From the NCBI RefSeq assembly GCF_000407365.1, contig NZ_ASVU01000001.1, forward strand, positions 1,893,501-1,957,500: a stretch of DNA of 64,000 bases. The letters are read 5' to 3'. Position numbers and translations under genes: made by a program. The notes under the pieces are model-generated. The model saw nothing but the letters and a program-made list of their open reading frames with translations, searched no databases and was not told the DNA's origin. Positions 37,155 to 45,646 of this stretch are shown one piece after another. Each line of letters opens with the position of its first letter. Position 1 is the first letter of the stretch. Source of the stretch: Enterococcus asini ATCC 700915 (GTDB lineage: Bacteria; Bacillota; Bacilli; Lactobacillales; Enterococcaceae).

Positions 37155-38623
37155 TGACGAAATTATACGATAAATCAATTGAAGAATTGCACAGCTTACT
37201 GGTTTCAAAAGAAATCAACGCCACCGATTTAACCAAAGCTACTTTTGACCGGATTAAAGAAACCGAAGACCAAGTGGATGCGTTCATCACATTAAGTGAA
37301 GAACAAGCGTTAAACGTGGCCAAAGCTTTGGATTTAAAAGGTATCAGTGAAAACAATGCCTTAGCAGGAATTCCAATTGGGATTAAAGACAATATCGTCA
37401 CGAAAGATATTTTGACCACTGCGGCTTCTAAGATTTTATACAACTTTGAACCAATCTACGACGCCACTGTCATGGATAAGGTTTACCAAGCAGACTTGAT
37501 TCCTGTAGGGAAATTGAACATGGACGAGTTTGCCATGGGAGGATCCACAGAAACTTCTTATTTCAAGAAAACAAAAAATGCATGGGATGGGACTAAAGTT
37601 CCCGGTGGTTCCTCTGGTGGTTCTGCGGCGTCTGTTGCAGCGGGGCAAATTCCTGTTTCTTTAGGTTCCGATACCGGTGGTTCCATTCGTCAACCGGCTT
37701 CCTTTAACGGGATTGTCGGGATGAAACCGACATACGGCCGCGTTTCTCGTTTTGGCTTGATTGCTTTTGCCTCTTCATTGGACCAAATTGGACCATTGAC
37801 TCGGACGGTTAAAGACAACGCTTTGGCTTTGAATGCCATTAGTGGCTACGATGAAAAAGACGGCACTTCTTCCGGCATTTCTGTACCAGATTTTGCGGAA
37901 GGTTTGACTGGTGACATCAAAGGTATGAAGATTGCTTTGCCAAAAGAATACTTAGGCGAAGGGGTACAACCGGGAGTCAAAGAAGCCATCTTGAAAGCAG
38001 CGGATACGTATCGTGCTCTAGGGGCCACCGTGGAAGAAGTTAGCTTGCCACACTCCAAATACGGTGTGGCGGTTTACTACATCATCGCCTCTTCAGAAGC
38101 CAGCTCCAACTTGCAACGCTTTGACGGTATCCGTTACGGCTATCGTTCTGAAAACGTCAAAGACTTGGAAGACGTCTATGTGAACTCTCGTAGCGAAGGC
38201 TTCGGGGATGAAGTTAAACGTCGGATTATGTTGGGGACCTTCTCCTTGTCTGCCGGCTATTACGATGCTTATTTCAAAAAAGCCGGACAAGTCCGGACTT
38301 TAATCCGGGAAGATTTTGCGAAAGTCTTTGAAAACTATGATTTAATTATCGGGCCATCTTCACCAACCGTAGCATTTGGTCTAGGGGAAAATATCAATGA
38401 TCCAATCACCATGTACATGAGTGATATTTTGACGATTCCGGTCAACTTAGCAGGACTACCTGGGATGTCCATTCCTGCCGGCTTCTCGGAAGGTTTGCCG
38501 GTTGGTTTGCAAATCATCGGGAAAGCCTTCGATGAACAAACCATGTACAAAGCGGCCTATGCTTTTGAGCAAGCCACTGATTTCCATACGAAAAAACCAG
38601 TGATTTTAGGGGGTAAGGATTAA
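37154..38623 (+). CDS. gatA: Glutamyl/aspartyl-tRNA amidotransferase subunit A
   Basis: Amidase subunit that frees ammonia from glutamine for the tRNA transamidation. The 489 residues have the amidase signature with the Lys-cisSer-Ser triad: [22 protein letters not shown] and [13 protein letters not shown]. It is translationally coupled to gatC and gatB by TAATG overlaps. Confidence 0.96.
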   Translation: MTKLYDKSIEELHSLLVSKEINATDLTKATFDRIKETEDQVDAFITLSEEQALNVAKALDLKGISENNALAGIPIGIKDNIVTKDILTTAASKILYNFEPIYDATVMDKVYQADLIPVGKLNMDEFAMGGSTETSYFKKTKNAWDGTKVPGGSSGGSAASVAAGQIPVSLGSDTGGSIRQPASFNGIVGMKPTYGRVSRFGLIAFASSLDQIGPLTRTVKDNALALNAISGYDEKDGTSSGISVPDFAEGLTGDIKGMKIALPKEYLGEGVQPGVKEAILKAADTYRALGATVEEVSLPHSKYGVAVYYIIASSEASSNLQRFDGIRYGYRSENVKDLEDVYVNSRSEGFGDEVKRRIMLGTFSLSAGYYDAYFKKAGQVRTLIREDFAKVFENYDLIIGPSSPTVAFGLGENINDPITMYMSDILTIPVNLAGLPGMSIPAGFSEGLPVGLQIIGKAFDEQTMYKAAYAFEQATDFHTKKPVILGGKD

Positions 38624-40053
38624 TGAACTTTGAAACAGTCATCGGGCTGGAAGTCCACGTAGAACTAAAAACCAACTCTAAAATCTTTTCACCGGCACCG
38701 GCGCATTTTGGTGCGGAACCTAATAGCAATACCAATGTCATCGACTGGGGCTATCCTGGGGTTTTGCCGGTAATGAACAAGAGTGCCATCGAATTTGGTA
38801 TGAAAGCCGCTTTGGCGCTAAACTGTGAAATCTCCAAAGATACTCATTTTGACCGGAAGAACTATTTCTATCCGGACAATCCGAAAGCGTACCAAATTTC
38901 CCAATTTGATCAACCCATCGGTCATGATGGCTGGATTGAAATCGAAGTAGACGGGAAAACAAAGAAAATCCGCATTGAACGTGTGCATTTGGAAGAAGAT
39001 GCTGGGAAGAATATGCACGGCATCGGCGGTTACTCCTATGTGGACTTAAACCGTCAAGGCACACCATTGATTGAAATCGTGTCCGAAGCCGATATGCGCT
39101 CACCAGAAGAAGCCTATGCTTACTTGGAAGCCATTCGCTCCATTATCCAGTTCACGGAAGTTTCCGATGTGAAGATGGAAGAAGGTTCCATGCGTTGTGA
39201 TGCCAATATCTCTTTGCGTCCTTATGGCCAAGAAGAATTTGGTACTAAAACCGAGTTGAAGAACTTGAACTCCTTGAGCTTTGTACGAAAAGGTCTGGCT
39301 TTTGAAGAAAAACGTCAAGCCAAAGTTTTGCTTTCCGGCGGTGAAATCCAACAAGAAACCCGTCGTTTTGACGAAACGACCAACAAAACTCTTTTAATGC
39401 GGGTCAAAGAAGGTTCTAGTGACTATCGTTATTTCCCAGAACCAGATATTCCTCGTTTTGTAATCGATGATGAATGGATCAACCGGGTGCGTGAAAGCTT
39501 GCCCGAATTGCCGGCTTCTCGTCGTCGGCGTTACATCGGTGAATTAGGGTTACCGGAATACGATGCGAAAGTATTGACCATGACTAAGGTTATGTCCGAT
39601 TTCTTTGAAGAAACTCTAGCTAATGGGGCAGATGCCAAACAAGCTTCAAACTGGTTAATGGGGGAAGTTTCTGCCTACTTAAACAGTGAAAAATTGGAAC
39701 TTGGGGAAACCGCATTGACACCGGAAAACTTGGCCGGCATGATCAAACTGATCAATGACGGTACGATTAGTTCTAAGATTGCCAAAACAGTCTTTAAAGA
39801 ACTGATTGAAAATGGTGGCGACGCGAAAGAAGTGGTAGAGAAGAAAGGTTTAGTACAACTTTCTGATCCGGCGCAATTGTTGCCAATGATCAATGAAGTA
39901 CTGGATAACAACCCACAATCCATTGAAGACTTCAAGAATGGGAAAGATCGGGCTGTGGGCTTCTTAGTAGGCCAAATCATGAAAGCAACTCGTGGGAAAG
40001 CAAACCCAGGTGTTGTCAATAAACTCTTGCAAGAAGAATTAGCAAAACGCTAA
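38623..40053 (+). CDS. gatB: Glutamyl/aspartyl-tRNA amidotransferase subunit B
   Basis: Kinase/tRNA-binding subunit that phosphorylates the mischarged tRNA. The 476 residues include [11 protein letters not shown] at the N-terminus, [18 protein letters not shown], and the C-terminal helical YqeY-like tail ([20 protein letters not shown]). It is the last gene of gatCAB. Confidence 0.96.
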   Translation: MNFETVIGLEVHVELKTNSKIFSPAPAHFGAEPNSNTNVIDWGYPGVLPVMNKSAIEFGMKAALALNCEISKDTHFDRKNYFYPDNPKAYQISQFDQPIGHDGWIEIEVDGKTKKIRIERVHLEEDAGKNMHGIGGYSYVDLNRQGTPLIEIVSEADMRSPEEAYAYLEAIRSIIQFTEVSDVKMEEGSMRCDANISLRPYGQEEFGTKTELKNLNSLSFVRKGLAFEEKRQAKVLLSGGEIQQETRRFDETTNKTLLMRVKEGSSDYRYFPEPDIPRFVIDDEWINRVRESLPELPASRRRRYIGELGLPEYDAKVLTMTKVMSDFFEETLANGADAKQASNWLMGEVSAYLNSEKLELGETALTPENLAGMIKLINDGTISSKIAKTVFKELIENGGDAKEVVEKKGLVQLSDPAQLLPMINEVLDNNPQSIEDFKNGKDRAVGFLVGQIMKATRGKANPGVVNKLLQEELAKR

Positions 40054-40142
40054 CAGCAATTTGAGAACTGTACCAAGCAAAACCCCGGGCGCACTTCCGG
40101 ATTTGTTTGGTGCAGTTTCCATGTGTCTTGAAAGGAGCGGCT

Positions 40143-41177
40143 ATGGTAAAGAAAGCCCGCGTTATCTACAATCCCACCTCGGGAAAAGAAATTATGAAAG
40201 CCAATTTGGCGGATATTTTGACGGTATTGGAGCAGGCTGGCTATGAAGCCAGTGCTTATGCCACTACTCCAGAGCCAAAATCTGCCCAGATTGAAGCCGA
40301 ACGAGCTGGTAAAGCCGGTTTTGATCTAGTGGTTGCGGCTGGAGGAGACGGCACCATTAATGAAGTAGTCAATGGGATTGCTCCTTTGGAAGTTCGTCCA
40401 AAAATGGCGATTATTCCTGCTGGTACTACCAATGACTATGCCAGAGCGTTGAAGGTCCCCAGAAATGATGTGAAAGCGGCAGCGGAAGTTATCTTAAAAA
40501 ATCAAACCGTGAAAATGGATATCGGCAAAACCGACCACGACTACTTTATCAATATCGCTGCCGGGGGCCATTTAACGGAATTGACCTATGATGTGCCATC
40601 CGAATTGAAAAGTGTCTTTGGCTACTTGGCGTATTTGGCCAAGGGGGCGGAACTCTTGCCTCGGGTGAAGCCAATTCCCATGCGACTGGTTTATGATGAT
40701 GGGGTCTATGACGGCAATGCTTCGATGTTTTTCTTAGGCTTGACGAATTCTGTCGGCGGCTTCGAGCAAATCGCTCCAGATGCCAAATTAGATGATGGGA
40801 AGTTTTCCTTGATTATCGTAAAAACTGCCAACGTCTTTGAAATCGTGCACTTGGTGGCTTTGTTGCTCAATGGGGGCAAGCACGTAAAAGATAAGCGAAT
40901 CATTTACACGAAGACATCAAAACTGGAGGTCAATCCGGGAACCAATGATCGTTTAATGATCAATTTGGACGGGGAGTATGGTGGCGATGCACCGATGACC
41001 TTTACCAATTTGCATCAGCATATTGAAATGTATGCCAACCTGGATGCCATTCCCGATGATGCGGTGATTGGAGTGGAAGATGCCCGCTATGAAGCAGTAG
41101 GGCAAGAAATCATCAATGAAGTGGAACGCCTTTCCGATGAAGATATCGATGGCGACGGCAAAATCGCCAAGAAATAG
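40143..41177 (+). CDS. dagK: Diacylglycerol kinase (YerQ/DagK-type lipid kinase)
   Basis: Phosphorylates diacylglycerol formed by lipoteichoic-acid synthesis, returning it to the phospholipid pool. The 344-residue catalytic fold has AAGGDGTINEVVNG and PAGTTNDYARALKVP. The C-terminus is extended and acidic (VERLSDEDIDGDGKIAKK). I chose ATG 40143 with AAAGGAG upstream over the ATG at 40107. The terminator follows directly. Confidence 0.9.
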   Translation: MVKKARVIYNPTSGKEIMKANLADILTVLEQAGYEASAYATTPEPKSAQIEAERAGKAGFDLVVAAGGDGTINEVVNGIAPLEVRPKMAIIPAGTTNDYARALKVPRNDVKAAAEVILKNQTVKMDIGKTDHDYFINIAAGGHLTELTYDVPSELKSVFGYLAYLAKGAELLPRVKPIPMRLVYDDGVYDGNASMFFLGLTNSVGGFEQIAPDAKLDDGKFSLIIVKTANVFEIVHLVALLLNGGKHVKDKRIIYTKTSKLEVNPGTNDRLMINLDGEYGGDAPMTFTNLHQHIEMYANLDAIPDDAVIGVEDARYEAVGQEIINEVERLSDEDIDGDGKIAKK

Positions 41178-41178
41178 A

Positions 41179-41236
41179 CTAAAAAAGACCTTTTGCACTA
41201 GGGGAGTGTTAACCTTGTGCAAAAGGTCTTTTTTAG
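41179..41236 (+). terminator. Terminator of dagK
   Basis: Perfect 20-bp arms (CTAAAAAAGACCTTTTGCAC and complement) with T-run TTTTTT inside the second arm. Confidence 0.9.
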
Positions 41237-41249
41237 TGAGGAATTCTGG

Positions 41250-41278
41250 TTGTATAACCGGCGCATTTCCCGTAGAAT
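41250..41278 (+). promoter_or_regulatory. Promoter of rlmD
   Basis: TTGTAT (41250-41255), a 17-nt spacer and TAGAAT (41273-41278). The expected start of transcription (about 41285) lies after the in-frame ATG at 41277, which supports ATG 41304 as the true start. Confidence 0.6.
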
Positions 41279-41303
41279 GAACGAAGAAAGTCGAGGGATT
41301 AGT

Positions 41304-42677
41304 ATGAAAGAATATCCAGTAACGAAAAACGAAGAAATCACCACCGAGATTATCGATCTCTCCCATGAAGGCATGGGCATCGCAAAGGTGGATCATTATT
41401 TATTATTTATTGACAATGCTTTACCGGGAGAAACTGTCCGGGCGAAAGTTTTGAAAGTCGGACCAAAATTTGGCTTTGCAAAAGTCATGGAGTATCTTAC
41501 CACAAGTGATGACCGGCAAGACGTGGCGGATAAAAATCTGCTAATCACAGGGATTGCTCCTTTGGCTCACATGAGTTACGAAAGTCAGTTGTTGTTTAAA
41601 CAAAACCAAGTCAGCAATGTGATGAAAAAAATCGCCAAGCTACCAGAAGTACCGGTCTTGCCCACATTGGGCATGGCGAATCCGACACACTACCGTAACA
41701 AAGCCCAGATTCCAGTACGGAAAATCGCGGGCAAGTTGGAAACCGGCTTTTTCCGTAAAAATAGTCATGACTTGATTCCCATTGATGATTTTTACATTCA
41801 AGATGCGGCAATTGATGCAGCGATTCCGATAATCCGTGATATTTTGGAACGCTTTGGCGTCAAAGCGTATAACGAAACCGCCCATGAAGGCTTCTTGCGG
41901 CACATTATCATTCGTCGGGGGCATTACAGCCATGAAATGATGGTGGTATTGGTGACGCGAAAAGCGAAATTCTTCAAGAGCAAGGAAATTGCCAATGTGA
42001 TTCACGAAGAATTGCCAGAGGTAGTATCGGTGATCCAAAACATCAATGAAGAACGCACCAATGTGATTCTTGGGAAACAAGAAGTGGTCCTTTACGGCAA
42101 AGGCTACATCGAAGACCAATTGCTAGGGAAGACCTTCCAAATTTCTGCGCCTTCTTTCTACCAAGTGAACACGCAACAAGCAGAATTGCTATATCAAACA
42201 GCATTTGACTTTGCACAATTGGCTCCGACTGATGTGGTTATCGATGCTTATTCCGGAATTGGGACGATTGGGCTTTCATTGGCAGATAAAGTGGAACACG
42301 TTTACGGGGTGGAATCAATTCCCGAAGCCGTGGAAGATGCGAAAAAGAATGTGCAAATTAACGGCATCGAAAACACGACGTATTTAGTCGGCAAAGCGGA
42401 AAAACTCATGACACAGTGGTCTAGAGAAGGCTTGAAACCAAACGTGATCTTTGTGGATCCCCCACGGAAAGGCTTGGATGCGCGCTTTATCGAAGCAGCC
42501 GCAGAAACTGCGCCAGAGCGCATCGTCTACATTTCGTGTAATCCAGCGACCTTGGCTCGGGATGCGAAGTTGTTTGCTGAATTAGGTTACAAAACGGAAA
42601 AAATCCAGCCTGTGGACTTGTTCCCGCAGACCTATCACATCGAGTGTGTAGGACTGCTTACACGTGTGGAACATTGA
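41304..42677 (+). CDS. rlmD: 23S rRNA (uracil-5-)-methyltransferase, RlmD/RumA type
   Basis: SAM-dependent m5U methylase of 23S rRNA; in Firmicutes one enzyme (RlmCD) may modify two sites. The 457 residues have an N-terminal TRAM domain (DLSHEGMGIAKVDHYLLFIDNALPGE), DAYSGIGTIGLSLA (SAM), DPPRKGLD and the catalytic Cys motif SCNPATLARD. The gene is complete to its HIECVG...VEH end. Its 3' end is a known insertion target for mobile elements, and accessory DNA begins right after it. Confidence 0.92.
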   Translation: MKEYPVTKNEEITTEIIDLSHEGMGIAKVDHYLLFIDNALPGETVRAKVLKVGPKFGFAKVMEYLTTSDDRQDVADKNLLITGIAPLAHMSYESQLLFKQNQVSNVMKKIAKLPEVPVLPTLGMANPTHYRNKAQIPVRKIAGKLETGFFRKNSHDLIPIDDFYIQDAAIDAAIPIIRDILERFGVKAYNETAHEGFLRHIIIRRGHYSHEMMVVLVTRKAKFFKSKEIANVIHEELPEVVSVIQNINEERTNVILGKQEVVLYGKGYIEDQLLGKTFQISAPSFYQVNTQQAELLYQTAFDFAQLAPTDVVIDAYSGIGTIGLSLADKVEHVYGVESIPEAVEDAKKNVQINGIENTTYLVGKAEKLMTQWSREGLKPNVIFVDPPRKGLDARFIEAAAETAPERIVYISCNPATLARDAKLFAELGYKTEKIQPVDLFPQTYHIECVGLLTRVEH

Positions 42678-42689
42678 TATGACAAGGAT

Positions 42690-42728
42690 TAGAGCGATTC
42701 GGGATGGTTTCCGGATTGCTCTTTTTTC
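42690..42728 (+). terminator. Terminator of rlmD, last core feature
   Basis: AGAGCGATTCGG pairs with CCGGATTGCTCT (wobbles) and is followed by TTTTTT. Confidence 0.8.
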
Positions 42729-42749
42729 GTGTTGAAATGACGATTTTTG

Positions 42750-42854
42750 GGTGAGCGTAGAGTTGATGGAAATGCTATGGAGCTTTGAGTTGATAGGAGT
42801 TACACCGTAGACTTGATAGGTTAGATGATTTTGATAACGGTTACGTGATATAAT
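42750..42854 (+). promoter_or_regulatory. Direct repeats and extended -10 promoter at the island edge
   Basis: Three related repeats, GAGTTGATGG, GAGTTGATAGG and GACTTGATAGG, lie within about 80 nt. They are followed by TTGATA and an extended -10, TGA-TATAAT (42846-42854), before the first island gene. They could be operator or recombinase-binding repeats. Confidence 0.4.
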
Positions 42855-42885
42855 ATATTATCGAGTTTTCAAGGGAGACAAACTT

Positions 42886-43722
42886 ATGAAGCAAATTTTT
42901 ATATTTTCAGATACACAGAAAGATAATATTTCTTATTTTGAACGCGAGCCAGCAATCTTGGTTTCAATGAGTCGTAGTGATTTGCCGTATTTGAAGGAAC
43001 AGGATTTTTCAAATTATCCAGCTGTTTATGTTTTGATTGGTGGTAATAAGCGTTACGTGGGTCAGGCAGCAGGGCAATCAATTTCACTTCGTTTATCTCA
43101 ACACTTTCTCAAGGAAGATAAAGCTTGGGTTGAATCAGTTTTATTCTTTACAAGAGCAGATGGGAAAATGTCAAAAGCAGATACAGATTATCTTGAAAAA
43201 CGACTTATCCAAGATTTCCAAGAAAAATCTGACTATGAAATGATGAATTCAACTGCTGGTAATACTTCGTATATTGATAAACTTCAAAAAGCAAAATCGG
43301 ATCAGCTATATGACACAGTGTTTGAAATTATAGATGAAATTGCAAATATCGATTTGTTTGGTACTTCCGAAGACAGTGAAACCCAAATTTATGAATTTAG
43401 TTCATCTGGACAATATGAAATTGAGTATGATGGGAAAAAGATATCTTCGAAATCTGCTAGAGGTTTATTGGTTGATTTTGTTTCTCAGCTATTTGCGGAT
43501 GGAAACTACAACAATCAACTGCAAGAATTAATTGTCGATGAGACGCCGTCGTTCGCTATGATTTTAGGACGTAAAACATCCATGTATAACGGAAGACCAA
43601 ATTCAGCCAGGGTAGCTGATGGAGTATGGGTTTATGCAAATTTCAACAAAAAGAATGTCAGAATCAAAATTGATAAACTAGCTCGTCAATTGGGGATTCC
43701 GGTTAAAATAAAGTGGAATTAA
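42886..43722 (+). CDS. GIY-YIG nuclease-like protein with DUF4357 domain
   Basis: A 278-residue protein. After about 45 residues comes a GIY-YIG-like core (AVYVLIGGNKRYVGQAAGQSISLRLSQHF). A middle helical part follows, then a C-terminal DUF4357-like domain (SSKSARGLLVDFVSQLFADGNY...ARVADGVWVYANFNKK). GIY-YIG/DUF4357 proteins occur next to restriction and defence genes and are presumed nucleases. It has its own promoter and is the first gene after rlmD. AAGGGAGAC lies before the ATG. Confidence 0.8.
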   Translation: MKQIFIFSDTQKDNISYFEREPAILVSMSRSDLPYLKEQDFSNYPAVYVLIGGNKRYVGQAAGQSISLRLSQHFLKEDKAWVESVLFFTRADGKMSKADTDYLEKRLIQDFQEKSDYEMMNSTAGNTSYIDKLQKAKSDQLYDTVFEIIDEIANIDLFGTSEDSETQIYEFSSSGQYEIEYDGKKISSKSARGLLVDFVSQLFADGNYNNQLQELIVDETPSFAMILGRKTSMYNGRPNSARVADGVWVYANFNKKNVRIKIDKLARQLGIPVKIKWN

Positions 43723-43832
43723 TATTTGTTATCTCGCCTTTAGTAAATCTATGCTGAAGGCTTTTATTTTAGAAAAATAGTTTGCGTTCGCGAAAATATT
43801 TCATGTTTCGTATAATAATGATAGATCATAGA

Positions 43833-43841
43833 TGATATAAT
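43833..43841 (+). promoter_or_regulatory. Extended -10 promoter of the XRE-methyltransferase unit
   Basis: TGA-TATAAT at 43833-43841, the same extended -10 sequence as before the GIY-YIG/DUF4357 gene. A short inverted repeat ATGAT-AG-ATCAT lies just upstream (43818-43829), a possible site for the XRE protein. A second TATAAT lies at 43811-43816. Confidence 0.45.
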
Positions 43842-43870
43842 TGAAGATACCAGTAGAATAGAGGTGTAGT

Positions 43871-44092
43871 ATGTCAATTTCTTATAATAAATTGTGGAAG
43901 TTATTGATTGATTTGAATATGAACAAAACTCAACTTCGTGAAATATCTGGCGTCAGTCCCAATGTAATAGCAAAACTCGGTAAAAATGAGTTGGTTGCAA
44001 TGGAGTCATTATTGAAAATTGCTGCTGCCTTAAATGTTGATGTTAGTGAAATAATTAGTTCAGATGTTATAGATGCGGAGGATGTTAAATAA
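43871..44092 (+). CDS. Small XRE-family regulator (controller-protein-like)
   Basis: A 73-residue Cro/CI helix-turn-helix protein (LWKLLIDLNMNKTQLREISGVSPNVIAKLGKNELVAMESLLKI), all DNA-binding domain. It ends one base before the methyltransferase ATG, the position of a C (controller) protein in restriction-modification operons. The regulator at 51351-51554 is similar in sequence. Confidence 0.85.
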   Translation: MSISYNKLWKLLIDLNMNKTQLREISGVSPNVIAKLGKNELVAMESLLKIAAALNVDVSEIISSDVIDAEDVK

Positions 44093-44267
44093 ATGGCAAA
44101 AAATAAAGTTTTAAACATCACTGAAATTGAAGATGGTGTAAAAAAAATACTTTCAAATAGGGGCGATGATTTCATCACTCAATTTTTGTCCTTGTACGAT
44201 TGGATTTGAGTCAATACCTCGGACACGATTTGTGAGAATTTTTTCGAGATTCCAGCGGGTTAGTATC

Positions 44268-44328
44268 TCATCGTTTCGACCAGCCGTCAAACCAAAACCG
44301 TTTGACCGCTGATCGAAGCGATGAAGTT
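44268..44328. repeat. Long imperfect hairpin inside the IS, downstream of the transposase
   Basis: TCATCGTTTCGA...GTCAAAC pairs with GTTTGAC...TCGAAGCGATGA around CAAAACC. It could terminate outside or transposase transcripts. Confidence 0.6.
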
Positions 44329-44376
44329 GAAGCCCTGTGGAAATCTCGCAAAAAAAATGTAGGTGGTAGCTAGGAA

Positions 44377-45252
44377 CTAAGCTTGCAATGCCAACTCTTC
44401 CATCTGATTTGGTGTTAAATAATTAATACTACTATGGATTCGCTTGCGATTGTAAAATCCTTCAATGTATTGAAATAACGCTAAATGAGCAGCTTCAAAG
44501 TTTTCATACGCTTTTGATGGATAGACTTCTTCTTTTTTGAGTGAGGCGTGAAACGATTCGATACCGGCATTGTCATACGGACAGCCTTTACGACTAAAGG
44601 AGTGCCGAATGTTCAATTCTTTCAACTTTGCCTCATAGGCTTCGCTAGTGTACTGAGAACCCAAGTCTGAGTGGATGATCAAGTTCTCGGAGGGCGTGTG
44701 GTTTAAGAGCGCATGGTCAAGGGTTTCGATAACCAGTTCTTTCGTCATCTGCTTGCCAAACTTCCAACCGATGATTTTCTTTGTGTGAAGATCTTGGATG
44801 GTGGAAAGATAGGTCCAGCCATCTTTTAGGGTATGAATATAGGTAATGTCTGTCACCCATTTTTGATTGATCGACGTAGTGGTAAAATCTTGGTTTAACA
44901 GGTTTTTACGTCCTTCACTTTTAACTTTTGCTTGTTTGCCAGGCTTGTACTTCTTGAGGGTGATTGAACGCAAGCCTAATTTTCTCATCAGTATTTGTAC
45001 TTTCTTTAGGGACAAGGTCTCGCCACGGCCAACAAGAATCTTATGAATTTTGGGCGCACCATAGATACCCTTGTTTTCAAAGTAGATTCCTGAAATCAAG
45101 CGGTTTAAGCGTTTGTTTTCTGATTGGCGCTTGGAAGGCTTCTTTTTCTTCCAGTCATAGTAGCTGGATTTCGGTGCTTCCAAAACGGTACACATTTGTT
45201 TTACGTCATGATCATGAACATTTGATTGAATAAATTCGAAGACATCACTCAT
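44377..45252 (-). CDS. IS3-family transposase OrfB (DDE integrase)
   Basis: A 291-residue catalytic subunit: HTH_21 region, then rve core with the DDE residues in WVTDITYIHT, IHSDLGSQYTS and NAGIESFHASLKKE, ending in HSSINYLTPNQMEE. It starts 2 nt after the orfA stop in another frame; such orfB proteins are usually made by -1 frameshifting or re-initiation (CAAAAGTAAAAATG lies at the junction). Confidence 0.95.
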   Translation of the reverse strand: MSDVFEFIQSNVHDHDVKQMCTVLEAPKSSYYDWKKKKPSKRQSENKRLNRLISGIYFENKGIYGAPKIHKILVGRGETLSLKKVQILMRKLGLRSITLKKYKPGKQAKVKSEGRKNLLNQDFTTTSINQKWVTDITYIHTLKDGWTYLSTIQDLHTKKIIGWKFGKQMTKELVIETLDHALLNHTPSENLIIHSDLGSQYTSEAYEAKLKELNIRHSFSRKGCPYDNAGIESFHASLKKEEVYPSKAYENFEAAHLALFQYIEGFYNRKRIHSSINYLTPNQMEELALQA

Positions 45253-45254
45253 TT

Positions 45255-45518
45255 TTACTTTTGAGCGAATATGGTTAAAGCCTTTTTTAGGATAGTGTTT
45301 TCCTCCTGCATGCGGGCCATTTCCTTTTTCATTGCTAGGATTTCTGCCTTAGTCATGCCGGTTGCTTCATTCTTTGTATAAAGCTTCTTCCAACGATAAA
45401 TCGTTTGTGTAGCGATACCATATTGCGCTGCCAGTTCCTCGACCGATTGGCCAGACTGGTTTAAATCTAAGATCATCTTCTTAAAGTCTTCATCAAATTT
45501 TTTCTTGGCTTTTGCCAT
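45255..45518 (-). CDS. IS3-family transposase OrfA
   Basis: An 87-residue helix-turn-helix protein (MAKAKKKFDEDFKKMIL...YGIATQTIYRWKKLY) with a C-terminal leucine-zipper-like helix. I use ATG 45518 with AAGGA upstream; a GTG at 45527 is also in frame. It binds the IS ends. Confidence 0.9.
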   Translation of the reverse strand: MAKAKKKFDEDFKKMILDLNQSGQSVEELAAQYGIATQTIYRWKKLYTKNEATGMTKAEILAMKKEMARMQEENTILKKALTIFAQK

Positions 45519-45646
45519 CGTGGACACGTCCTTTTCTTAGTAGTTAGATTCTACCAAATCGTGTCCATGAAATCATCCTAACATCAGATATCCCCAAAAC
45601 GTCGATTACACGTGCAAAATCAAAATTCGATAATGGTGAACCATTT

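Larger units (their letters stand above)
44201..45586 (-). mobile_element. IS3-family insertion sequence, 1,386 bp
   Basis: Two-ORF transposase on the minus strand, ends TG...CA, and imperfect terminal repeats that share GGACACGATTTG at the same 20-nt offset from each end (44221-44232 and its complement at 45555-45566). The target duplication is GAT (44198-44200 and 45587-45589). Size and layout are typical of IS3-family elements; I do not name the exact IS. Confidence 0.9.

Noticed and set aside
41217-41303. Upstream start for rlmD
   Set aside because: It would begin inside the dagK terminator and upstream of the predicted transcription start.
42735-42885. Integrase or excisionase gene at the left island edge
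   Set aside because: No open frame of suitable length or motif exists there; if present, it is outside the window.
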